Positions 32,974-43,046 of a stretch of DNA of 64,000 nucleotides are shown here, one piece after another (position 1 is the first letter of the stretch; each line of letters opens with the position of its first letter). A program made the position numbers and the translations under genes. The notes beneath the pieces are model-generated. The model was not told the DNA's origin. It searched no databases and worked only from the letters and a program-made list of their open reading frames with translations. The stretch is from Myrica gale. Taxonomy: Eukaryota; Streptophyta; Magnoliopsida; Fagales; Myricaceae. Where the stretch lies: NCBI GenBank assembly GCA_963930655.1, contig OZ005610.1:14823001-14887000 (forward strand), written 5' to 3'.

Positions 32974-34289
32974 TGTGAGTCCTAGATTTCAGGATTAAGG
33001 CAACCCAAGAGGGGGTGAATTGGTTTTCTAAACTTTTCGATATTAACCCCCCAAAAACTGTGTTTGCAAAGTAAATACTAATTTAGCACAAGTATAATGA
33101 TATAACAGGTAAGTAAGTGCTAAATGTAAAGAGTAGGGATAAAGAAAGCAAACACGTGATTTTTTAGGTGGTTCAGCAAACCCGTCTACATCCACCCCTC
33201 AAGCTCCTTCACCGAGCGTTGAGGTTTTCCACTATCTTTCAATAGCTTTTATACACTAGCTTCCGGGTGCTGGTGAACCGTACAAGTGTTTTCCCGGGAT
33301 CAACACTCAAACCCTCCCAAGTGGTTTTTCGGGCTCACCACTCACAACCTAACCAAGCTTGACATATGCCCTTTCTAAGCTTCTTCTTTAGTGAACAACC
33401 TTACTAAAGGAAACACCTCCTTGGATAGGTATATGAAAGAACAAAAACTCTCTTGATAAAGTAGATATGAAAATGGAAAGCTCTATCTTTTTATTCACAC
33501 AAAGACAAGGATATGAAAGTGTGTTTTGTGTGAATGATATGAGAAATATAGAATAAGAAGGTTTAGAATATTTCTTAAGTAGTAGAAATGATATGTGGTC
33601 GTTGGATATATTCATTTTAGACGAAATGAAGGTGTATTTATAGGTCACATATGAAAACTAGTTGTTTATAGCCGTTAGGGGTCGATTTGACAATTTTACC
33701 GTTGTACCGGTCGACCGCTTCATGTACCGGTTGACCGGTTCAAGTAGCCGTTGCCCAACGGTCATAAAATTTGAATGCTGTCAAATTTTTGTCCTACGCG
33801 CCCGGTCGACCGCTATAAATCATTTTCATCATCCGCTACAGACGGTCGACCGCTTCATGTAGAGGTCAACCGCTACAATTCATTTTCATAGACCAGTTCA
33901 TTTAAAACCATGTTTTGACCACTTTTAAACACCCAATTTTAAAGGCTTACTTCCCATAAGTATATGAAAGATTTGGGAATATATTTGAGGTGTTTTGAAA
34001 CCTTTAAAAACATTATAATCTTTCAAACAAAAGGTAAAACGGTTTATGCACGTTTTGAAAGATATGCAAGTGCGTGATTCAAATCCTTGTCAAATGTGAA
34101 ATAAAGAGTCACAAGGATTATACCCTAAGGTCTTGAATCTTCACTTTAAGCTCCTTGCATCTTCTTGTTCTTCTTTCTTCAAGGTTTGTCTCTTTTCGTT
34201 AAGTTGTCTTTGTCTTTGAAGATGTCCATTTTGTAAACTCATCCATTTATTGAAATCATCAAAATTTCGATTGTGCACAAAAGCCAATA
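32974..34289. mobile_element. Solo LTR (SIRE-like family) inside the caulimovirid relic
   Basis: The 1316-bp insert starts TGTGAGTCC and ends CCAATA (CA decayed to TA). It is bounded by the 5-bp duplication ATTAA (32969-32973 and 34290-34294). Removing it restores the viral reading thread. It shares the start aaggcaacccaagagggggt with the other SIRE-type LTRs and has ggtcgaccgctt repeats at 33705-33875. No internal domain remains. Confidence 0.85.
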
Positions 34290-35100
34290 ATTAATACGCT
34301 TATTTATATCATTATTAAACACTTCCTTGGTACCCCAGGTAACATCTCTGCTAGGATCCATGATCAGCTAAGTAACCTTAAGTGATTTTAGATGGTAAAA
34401 AGATGTCTTAATTTCTTGGGTCATGCTTAGAGATGATTGTAAAAATCCATTTTGGAAAAAAAAAAATTAATTAATGAATTACCCAACCTTTTTGCCTATA
34501 CAATCCCGCGAAGTCTTAAGTCGACCCTCAGAAATCATAGAATATGATAATCTGACTTACGGTGATATTGTCAGTACCATCAACAAAGAAGGTATGAAGA
34601 TGTGTATTGATATGAAAATTAGTAACCAACATAGTAAAGATCATAGGAAAGCTATGTAAGAAATGGGTAACTTCTGCAAACAGTATGGTTTGCCTCCCAT
34701 AACACCATCTCGTAGAAAACACCAGAAGGACAAGTCATTCTTTAAAAAGTCAAACAAATACCACAAAAAGTCCTTTAAGAAGTATACTCCTCCTGAAGAT
34801 AGTAAACCCAAATTTTACAAGAAATCTTTTCGTAAAAAGTCCAAACCTAAGGTTGCAAAAGATAAAAGTAAAATTCGATGTTACAAATGTAAAAAATTAG
34901 GTCATTACAGTTCTGAATGTCGTGTTAAGGAAAACATTAATTCCTTAGACATCCCAGATAGTGAAAAAGTCAATTTATTTTCCATTTTAGAATTGAAAGA
35001 CTCAAAAGTGGTAGTGATTTAGAAATAGATGACTTTCCGTCTTCTAGTTCTAGCTCCAACCCTAGTACCGACACTGAGTCTAACACTCCTAACTAGAAAT
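34290..35100 (+). pseudogene. Caulimovirid coat-protein C-terminal part with CCHC knuckle
   Basis: A lysine-rich frame at 34663-35022 carries the knuckle CYKCKKLGHYSSEC (34879-34920), spacing C-X2-C-X4-H-X4-C, followed by an acidic/serine tail. Upstream frames at 34310-34660 match the coat-protein core but are separated by stops near 34385-34440 and at 34657. In the family this region packages nucleic acid. Confidence 0.75.
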
Positions 35101-35599
35101 TAGGATGTACAGATAGTTGTTGTCACCCTGGTAAAACCCTTAATATTCAAAGTCAACAAGAAGAACTTTTAATCGATCTGATCAACAAAGTTGAAGAACA
35201 AGAGCTCAAGGCTCAGTATCTTGGAAAGTTAAAACAAGTTTTGCAGAAAAATGAAAACAAGTTAGAAGTCCCAAAATCTTAGATAAGTTTAAGAAAGCTC
35301 AAAAGCCTGTAACCCTCCAAGATTTACAGACTGAAGTCTAACAAGTTAAAAAAGAAATTAAACAGTTAAAAGCTAGTAATAAAGCACTCGAACAGGAAGT
35401 CCTCCTTCTTAAGATTAATCAAAAGCTTAAGAACCAAAGTCAATCCTCTTGATCTGAGTCGTCTGACGACTCTGTCCCAAAATCTGTACCCTCTCTTGCC
35501 ACTCATCTTATTCTAGATGATCTTGAGAGTAGTAATCAATTCTTAAGTATCGTCAGCCGCATGCATTTTCAGAAATGACATTCGAAATTTACCATTATA

Positions 35600-36045
35600 G
35601 TCAACTCTGAATATTCATTCAAAAATCCCTACCAAGTACTATGAGAAGTCAAAGGAAAGCCTTCTCTCAGCAAATGGTAGTCAAATAGGTATTAATTATA
35701 AGTTATCTAAAGCACACATTTGCAAAGATAATGTTTGTTTTAAGTCACCCTTTGTTTTAGTAAAAAATATGCCTGATCAGAAAGTAATTTTAGGTACTCT
35801 TTTCATTTATCTGTTGTATCCCTTCACCACTACTAGTGACGGTTTAATAGCTAACATCTTTGGTCAAAAAGTCACCTTTGAGTTCGTTAGTCCTCCCCGG
35901 CCTAGAGAACTTATCATGTTACAGGAAGCATCCATTAGCAAAACTCTTAATTTCATTGTTAGTAAAACTCAACATCTTGATTTTCTTAAGAAAGAAATCA
36001 AGTTCAAACAAGTTAAGGAACAACTCACTAGTCAAACACTTTAGA
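35600..36045 (+). pseudogene. Caulimovirid protease region
   Basis: The region reads INYKLSKAHICKDNVCFKSP and then VILGTLFIYLLYPF, which matches the end of the aspartic protease and its connection to reverse transcriptase in this family. The catalytic D-T/S-G is not clearly seen, because the start of the domain is degraded. After 36044 the frame ends and reverse transcriptase is missing. Confidence 0.65.
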
Positions 36046-36328
36046 ATCAAGTGAAGTCCTTTCAAGCTTCGTAGTAAATCTCTAGTAATCCCGTCTGAGT
36101 TAGACCCCAACCTTAGGAGTCTAGAAGCATACAAGAATAGTAAGCGCAGATTTCCAAACAGTAAGTCCAGGAGATGCCTGAGCGAGTGACCATGATAGGG
36201 TATGTTCTTTTAGGTTTGTTGAGTCGAATGGTTGAAACCTAGATAGGTTTTTTTTTTTTATAAGCAAAACCTAGATAGGTTTATTACCTTGTTTGTTTTA
36301 GTTTGATTCTTGTGTCCATAAGTTCACT

Positions 36329-37000
36329 ATGAATAGGATGTTTAGATCCACTTCTTCTACGAGTTCTAGGTCTTCTGGTTACATGCAACCAATTCCAGGA
36401 ATAGTTAATGAAGAAGAATTCGAGGTAAATGAAGTCAACTCTTCACTCAAAAATTGGAATATCCCCAAGGTTCACAGTAGTTAAATCTACTCTAAGTCAA
36501 GTTTCTATCCTTTATCATTTACTAGTAATTATCATGTCAAAATCGTAGGGCAGGTTAACGCTCTTAGTAAAACCCATGAGAAATGTCAACTTTTGTCTTT
36601 CGATGTCCTTAAAAAACATAGGGAAAAAGGTTTCAAGTACATTCACATTGGTTTAGTTCAAGTTGCAGTAAAACAATTAACCCGAAAAGAGATTGATGCG
36701 TCTGTTTTGTTGTCTCTTCGTGATGCTAGGTTCACAGATTACAACAATAGTATCTTAGGTATAATCAAATCCAGTCTCCATAATGGTCCAATCCATTTTG
36801 ATTATTTTCCTGATTTTACCTTAAGTTTAAGTGACAAACATCTTCTAAAAGCTTTAAACTTGAACATTAAGACTTTAAATTATGAGATGTTAGAAGAAGT
36901 CAGCCCTTCGCCTTGATATATAGGATTTATTATAAGTGCATTAGAACCAATTTAAATGTTCATGCCTTGTAAAAAGTCTCAAAGATCAAACCATTTTGAT
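36329..37000 (+). pseudogene. Caulimovirid movement-protein relic
   Basis: From an ATG at 36329 the frame carries the conserved movement-protein region including FKYIHIGLVQVAVKQLTR (near 36640) and the SLRDAR and GPIHFDYFPDF motifs. A stop lies near 36482, another at 36914-36919, and a frameshift follows. In living relatives this protein lets virus pass through plasmodesmata, and this copy cannot be made. Confidence 0.75.
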
Positions 37001-38150
37001 TCAGAGTCATTCCAGTTACGCTAACATTAGGGTCTCAAAGTCAATAGTTTGGAAAGATATCACCCTTCTTAGTGAATGGATCTTAGAAAATGAGAATCCA
37101 ACAAACTCACTTTATAGTGACATCACCAAGTTAGACATGATCCAACAATATCTGGATGTAACTGTTACAATTAGTTTTGATGAACACGTAGGTTCTCACC
37201 CTTTAGGATTCAAGAACCAGGTAGTATCTGTAAGAAGATCTACTGTCAGTCTCAATGAATCTGTTAGGAAAGACCTCAATCTGAAACTCATAGGAGTTCA
37301 AGTAAATTCTAAGGTTAGTACACCCCTGTACTCCACCAAGTTTGAACCCGTAGTAACTATTGAGGATGTAGAAGAGGACCAAGCTTCTCCTACCCAAACA
37401 GAATTTGAATCCATAGATCCTCAGTTAATGACCATTCGTAAAGCCTTTAGCTCGAACATGAAAACCCTAGAAGATGAGTTTATGTCTGAAGCCAATTTAG
37501 CCAAAAGAACTCGGTATCGTGAAAGTCACACGAAAGTCGAAAAGAAAGTCATTTATGATAAATGTCAAGAATTTATGCTTCAAATAGGTACGAACATTAA
37601 TTTCTTTGAGTATTTGGAGAAGTATCATTTGATGAACTTGAACTGTCAAGTTCTCACCAAAGTCAAATGGACCAAATCTGATAAGTCAACCACGAGTGCT
37701 AGTCATCCTCCTCCTGAAACCATTATTGTGTCTCACAAAGGTTAAGAAGTCATAGCCTCACCATTTAAAATTTCAGATTCAGATAGCAAGAAATAACTGG
37801 CTGAACAAAATAATTACACCAAGTAGTATCTCCAGACCATAGGTAATCAGTTAGACAAGATCGAACTTAAGTTAGATGGTCAGTCTTCTGTCAACGAGAA
37901 TCCTTTTATCCATTTGTCTAGTAAACCCATAGGGTTAAAAACTCCTTATGATATCACAGCTCTTAGTAAAGTAAGCCAGATGTTAAAAGATTTAGCTACA
38001 ATCGAATCTAAAACGCCTGAAAAAGCTTCATCTAGTAAACTCTCTTCTTCTCTCTAGATAGGTGCTCTCAACCAAGTAGAATCCGACTCCGAATCAGATT
38101 TAGATCACCAAATTAGTGGGATTGAAGACCAGTTTAAAAATATATATATA
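37001..38150 (+). pseudogene. Caulimovirid linker region after the movement protein
   Basis: A 250-codon frame (36996-37745) follows the movement-protein core. Beyond it come broken frames rich in Lys, Glu and Ser with coiled-coil potential (around 37800-38130). The relic ends near the AT dinucleotide tract at 38139-38156. In related genomes this region lies between the movement and coat proteins. Confidence 0.6.
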
Positions 38151-38154
38151 CACA

Positions 38155-38502
38155 CATAATAATTATTTTCAAAAAATATTTTTTGAAACTTTTTTGGAGT
38201 CCAACTAGGTACAGACTGAGAATTAAGAATGATATAAGCTAGAGACTTTATCGGTGATATTATTCGGTTTTATTAGATCAAGTGTAATATAGTATGGTGG
38301 AAGGATAAATAAGTGTACAATTGTTAGCAAAAGAGATTTCACAAAAACAATCTTAGTATATTTGGGGTCAATTGTGATATTTTAATGGATATGATCACAA
38401 TTTGAAGAAGCCAATAAATTCGGATTACAAAATATAAGAGGGTTTAATGAAAAAGAGTTTTTCATGACGATCCTACGACCGAGATTTGAGATCCCTAAAC
38501 CA
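38155..38502 (+). repeat. Copia X LTR, left piece, interrupted by CACTA
   Basis: This matches the reverse complement of 16310-17230 (blocks aaaatattttttgaaa, ggaaggataaata, attgttagcaaaagagat, ggtcaattgtgatat, ccgagatttgagatc). The LTR resumes at 42033 with tctcacgcataag, so the CACTA element sits inside it. Confidence 0.85.
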
Positions 38503-38679
38503 TACTAGAAAATTGACTTTTAGTGACGAAATGCTATTTTTGTCACTAAAAAATGGTTTTTCGTGACGAAAATAATTTTGGTCACTAATTTCGTCACTAA
38601 AAGTCTTATTTGTGACGAAATAACAATGTCGTCACAAAAAATTAATTTGTTGGTGATGAAAAGTTTCGTCACACGCCGA

Positions 38680-40400
38680 TCGATCGATACTTTTGTGACG
38701 AAATGCTCCATCACTAAATGCAAAGAGTTTTGGCGAGGAAATTACGTCGTCATTCCACCCGATCGATCGTTGTTTATATACCAATCGATCGGTTATCAAT
38801 AAACACGTGGCTTTGAAACATGATCGATCGTTCATCATAACCGATCCATCGCTACAATATGACGATTGATCGGCATGCGTCATAGAAGATCTTTCTAAAT
38901 TTTAATATAACCGATCGATCGGTGATTTAGGTGATCGATCGTTTAAGTACGATGTCGTTTAGATATTTCTAATGTACCGATCAATCGTTTATATTGAAGT
39001 GATCGATCATCAAGGACGTCGTCGTTTTGTCTTATGCATAACGATCGATCAGTACAGGCACATTGATCGATCGTCAGGATGCGTCGTCGTTTTCGTTAGA
39101 CGAAGCGATTGATCGTTCCGATAAATCGATCAATCGGTTCGCACGGTGTCGTTTTAAATGCAAAGGGCGATCGATCGGTTAACATTGACGATCGATCGAT
39201 ACGTAAATTTCATGATTAAACATTTGTGATTGAATAATATGAGCTTCAATAATTAGAAATACAAAATATATATTAACAAAGTACGTTAGGAAATATTTAG
39301 ATTACATAACAACTTATAAAGTATACTTCATTAATATTTAGGAAAACATGTACAAGTTTTACATGTTACATCAAATAAACATTTTGTAAGAGTTAGTATG
39401 AGCAGTGTACTAAGATGTCATAAACTAGTGATATAAAGCTTATTTAGCACATGATTATAAGTTATTAGTATGAGATATGTATTAAAATTACATTTTAAGT
39501 AAAATAATTTTAATAATTATTTCATTTGTTAGGTTAAAAATAGTTTTTTCAATAATTAGGTTTAACGATCGATCGGTATGTCATCGATTGATCGGTAAAG
39601 GATGGTGTCATTTAATGGTTTGAGACCGATTGATCATATATTAATATCGATCGATTGCTCACGTCCGTCGTCGTTTTGAATTCGTTTCCCGATCGATCGT
39701 GGCAATTGCGATCGATCATTTGAAAACTTAGCGGGAATTTTAAAGCTGACAAGGCCATCGATCGGTGTTTATCGTGCTTGAAATACCCAAATGCTCTAAG
39801 GCCATGGGTGAAGTGAAAAAAACACCAACGGAAACGAGGAGAACGAAGGTTTGCGGCAAGGAGCTTTTTTCCTCTCAAACTTAGTCCAAATACCGTTATT
39901 TTGGTTGAGAGAGTGTTTAGAATAGATTAAGAGGAAGCCGAGCTCATATTCATTGGTTTATTAACTGAGTATATATTAAAAATATTTGGCGACAATTGTG
40001 AGATTTTGGTAGAGATTTTGTTCGTTTTGGTGTTCATATCGTGCAAGAGGTAATATACTCTACATACATTACGATTTATGAACTTTGGTTGGTGATTTGA
40101 TGATTTTTTTGATTTGGGTATTTATGGGTATTGTGAATATAATTTGTGATGATTAGAGCTTATTAGGATGTTTTTAATATGTACATTGCAATGGGTATTG
40201 AATGAGGATTATTTGAGAGTGATTTAGGAGTGGATTTGAGTGTGTGGGGATGGTTTGCATGGTTTTATCAATCTGGGTAATTGAGGATCAATCAGTAATA
40301 AGTGACGATCGATCGTCTGTTAGATGGTATACAACCGATCGATCGTCTTCTAGATGGTTGTCTGACGATTGATCATCATATTTGTACCGATCGATCGGTG
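38680..40400. repeat. Left subterminal GATCGATC repeat array
   Basis: The motif (A/C)CGATCGATCG(G/T) and one-base variants recur at short irregular spacing, in contexts such as accgatcgatcggt and acgatcgatcgt. Being palindromic, it reads the same on both strands. CACTA transposases bind short repeated subterminal motifs, so these are candidate binding sites. Confidence 0.8.
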
Positions 40401-41009
40401 TTTCACGCAAGTTTTGTTGCAAATTATTGATGATGTGTAGCATTTATATTTATTTAAATGTTTGATTATTGAAGTGCTTGAGTTCCGAAAATAAGAATGA
40501 TGTAAGATCTCTCCTTATGTTGTTCATAATTTTTCTCATATATTGCCCTGATAATGTGGATGAGTAGAGGTTTGTCTGTCTGATGTAAATTGTATTTTTT
40601 TGTACTCATTGGAAACACCAGGAAGGGAATGGTCTATGCCCCCTGAATTTTGCAGTTGGAAATCACATGCAAATATAACTGTACATCTAACCCTGCAGGT
40701 GCACACACGTATATGCATGTAAGTATAAACAATTAATAGCTTACGCTCATGCAAGGGTATAACAGTTTAGCTCACCAGCTTTTGGAACACCGATTTGTCA
40801 AATTTTCTGTTCTCACTCCATTTGTTTATTTTTTCTTTCTATTTATTAGCATAAAGTTTTTTCTACAATCTTCAGCCAAATGTTCTTTTTTTTTTATTTG
40901 CTAGCAGGGAAAATTTTCATGATTGTTTGATTTTTCTTGCTATCATAATCAGTTGTTGAAGCAGGGATGCTAGTTCGGGTAATAGGGCAAACACACCATT
41001 AATCAGGAC

Positions 41010-41222
41010 ATGGAGCAAGAGCGCATGCGAGTGGAGCACGAGAAGCGCATGCAACAGGAACAAAAGCACATGCGAAAGGAGCAAGAGCGCTTACAAGCAG
41101 AAATATCAAAGAAGCTGGAGAAGAAAATGTCATATGTAATGGAAAAGAAAATAAGCGACATGTCAGAGCGACACTATTCAGCCAGTTTAGAGGTTCAAAA
41201 AGTATATGCATGTATGTTTTAA
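41010..41222 (+). pseudogene. Coiled-coil remnant of a CACTA-encoded protein
   Basis: The 70-codon frame starts MEQERMRVEHEKRMQQEQKH and is almost wholly charged heptad-like sequence up to residue 55. Plant En/Spm transposon reading frames (Transposase_24/Ptta type) often end in such Glu/Lys/Met-rich coiled coils. It lies between the two GATCGATC arrays, where the coding core would be. Splice signals and the conserved transposase region are not seen. Confidence 0.5.
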
Positions 41223-41389
41223 TAGCTTTGTGATTATGTATTATTATTACGATATTATTTTCGATTTAATTACGAATCACTATTTATTATTATTGATATT
41301 TCTTAATGTGAGTATTGTATTGTTATTATAATAATACATTATATAATATTTTCTCTGATTATTATGTTTTAAAAAAATCGATTCTGTTA

Positions 41390-41835
41390 TCACCATTCGA
41401 TCGGCATCTGTAGCGATCGATCGGTTGTTGTTAAACCGATCAATCATTCAATATCACTGTTCGATCGTCAATATTAAAAAGAAAAAATTATTGATCGATC
41501 AGTAACGTAAACGATCGATCGGTGGAGAAATAGACGATCGATCGTCAGATTACACCGATCGATTAGTTACATAATCAACGTTCCATCACTGAAATAAATG
41601 ATCGATCCATCAATACGCTCTTACCGATCGATCAGTTACTTAATCAACGTTCCATCGTTGAAATAAATGATCGATTGATCGCTGTTTCAACCGATCCATC
41701 ACTACGTTCTCACTGATCGATCAGTTACTTAATCAACGTTCCATCGTTGAAATAAATGACCGATCGATCGCTGTTTCAATCGATCCATCACTACTTTCTC
41801 ACCGATCAATCGGTAAAAGTACCGATCGATCATTA
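41390..41835. repeat. Right subterminal GATCGATC repeat array
   Basis: The same motif family as the left array is here embedded in a local tandem repeat of about 90 bp (cagttacttaatcaacgttccatcgttgaaataaatga, repeated at about 41567, 41634 and 41725). Confidence 0.8.
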
Positions 41836-42032
41836 GATTTAGTGACGAAAATTTTCTGTCACTAAAAACTTTTCGTGACGAAATTCGGGTCTTGTCACGA
41901 AATACATTTTGCGACACTCTTTAACTGACGGAGCTCGTGACAAAAAAATTTCGTCACTAATACTTTTAGTGACGAAATTTTGACTTTTAGTGACAAAATT
42001 TTTTGTCACTAAAAGTTAATTTTTTTGTAGTG

Positions 42033-42236
42033 AAAAAATCTCACGCATAAGCACATTTAAGTTCTGAGCCAGCCATTATAAATAGCTCAGATGTTCATTT
42101 TGAGATAGAGTGAATTCATTTTAACGTGAGATACTTTCTCTCTCTAAACTCTCTAAAAAACTGTGGATTTGTAGGAGGCAGAATGCTTGGGTTGCTTTGA
42201 TTCAACAATCTTTTCCGTTGCGATCTTGCACTCTAA
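42033..42236 (+). repeat. Copia X LTR, right piece
   Basis: This continues 38155-38502 after the CACTA element and ends with cgttgcgatcttgcactctaataac, as the 5' LTR does at 28278. It is the probable 3' LTR of the X element whose gag lies at 30793. Confidence 0.85.
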
Positions 42237-42237
42237 T

Positions 42238-42325
42238 AACTGAAACGAAATCGAAACCAAAATTAACATTCCAGTGAGTACTTAACCGGAATGAGCCATC
42301 TGTTCCGGTACCCACCATTAGGCAG
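42238..42325. mobile_element. hAT-like terminal fragment
   Basis: The segment with gaaatcgaaacc, attccagtgagta and ttccggtacccaccatta resembles the right end of 29355-29947. It abuts the end of LTR X exactly as the fragments at 15049-15113 and 15992-16055 do. Confidence 0.5.
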
Positions 42326-42985
42326 AAACTAACATGTAATTTTATTTAAGAAATGAAAAACTTTATACTGTCTTTAGGTCTTTGAATTTTGTGGCTCATA
42401 AGGTTTCACATTAAGCTTCGTCTTGTATTCATTGTTGTATTAGGATTAGTTATATCCCTATTCCGTGTTTTTCATTCTTATCCGAGAATTATTAGAAATG
42501 TTGGTTTGTTTTTTATTATGAAAAAAAACCATGTGGTTTTATGATCCTCATGTCATGTCAAGGTAAATTGTTATTTTTCTTTTATTATTTGGTTTGAAAA
42601 AACTACTATTTACACCTTTAATTATTGTTTATTTTATAATTTATACATCAATGATCAAACTATTAAGTTTTACATTTTGTATTTTAAATTATCAATTTTC
42701 TACACTTCACAAGTAATTATGTTATAATTTGACTATTAAGATTGGTATGTCTAATAATTTAAGATACAATATATCAAATTTGGTAATTTGAGCTATAAAT
42801 TATAAATTACTGATAGTTAGAGGATGAAAATGGTGCAGTTTCGTGATTTGATTGGCATGGTACTTCCCATTTTCAAACTGAAAACACAGAAGCCCAAGAA
42901 AAAATAAAAAACACGTATACACATAAACCCTCTCGCACGGTTGACAGTGCTAGAGTTGCAGACAACACCGAGAGTGTACTGATTT
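42326..42985. other. Intergenic and promoter region of the NOMO-type gene
   Basis: The region is AT-rich with no coding content. The last 150 bases before the gene are less AT-rich and contain cacgtatacac and a TATA box further on. The core promoter is therefore only about 700 bp from the transposon cluster. Confidence 0.6.
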
Positions 42986-42989
42986 ACAA

Positions 42990-43000
42990 CTTATATAAAA
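42990..43000 (+). promoter_or_regulatory. TATA box of the NOMO-type gene
   Basis: cttatataaaa lies about 50 bp before the ATG at 43047. Initiation 25-32 bp downstream would give a 5' UTR of only about 15-25 nt to that ATG, or about 55-65 nt to the next in-frame ATGs at 43086/43089. No other TATA candidate this good lies near the gene. Confidence 0.6.
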
Positions 43001-43046
43001 GAAACGAAGAATCTAATGTGAAAATTACTCGATCTGTTACCCTGCC

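Larger units (their letters stand above)
32700..38150 (+). mobile_element. Endogenous caulimovirid relic (pararetrovirus), permuted and decayed
   Basis: Coat-protein, CCHC, protease and movement-protein segments resemble the polyprotein of integrated plant pararetroviruses (Caulimoviridae, florendovirus/petuvirus-like). The order is coat protein - zinc knuckle - protease - (no reverse transcriptase) - movement protein - linker. In related viruses the movement protein and linker come before the coat protein. Both ends of the relic fall in or next to the linker, as for a circular genome opened there. Reverse transcriptase and RNase H are missing between about 36050 and 36330. Multiple stops and frameshifts and an inserted solo LTR (32974-34289) make it non-functional. 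It replaces the reverse transcriptase region of copia X. Confidence 0.75.
38503..42032. mobile_element. CACTA (En/Spm) transposon, non-autonomous, 3.5 kb
   Basis: The right end, inverted, reads CACTACAAAAAAATTAAC and then TTTTAGTGAC. The left end reads TACTAGAAAATTGACTTTTAGTGAC, the same terminus with the first C changed. Subterminal arms at both ends repeat tttagtgacgaaa and its complement. Inside lie dozens of GATCGATC-centred motifs (38680-40400 and 41390-41830). An interrupted LTR X flanks it, so its limits are well placed. The flanking bases (cca and aaa) do not give a clear 3-bp duplication. Only a short coiled-coil frame remains inside, so it needs transposase from elsewhere. Confidence 0.88.

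Noticed and set aside
38680..41835. CRISPR-like array from regularly repeated GATCGATC
   Set aside because: Spacing is irregular, the units are short palindromes, the genome is a plant and the arrays are bounded by CACTA ends.
38500..42035. A 3-bp target duplication for the CACTA element
   Set aside because: The flanks read cca and aaa; nothing convincing is left, probably because the left terminus has mutated.
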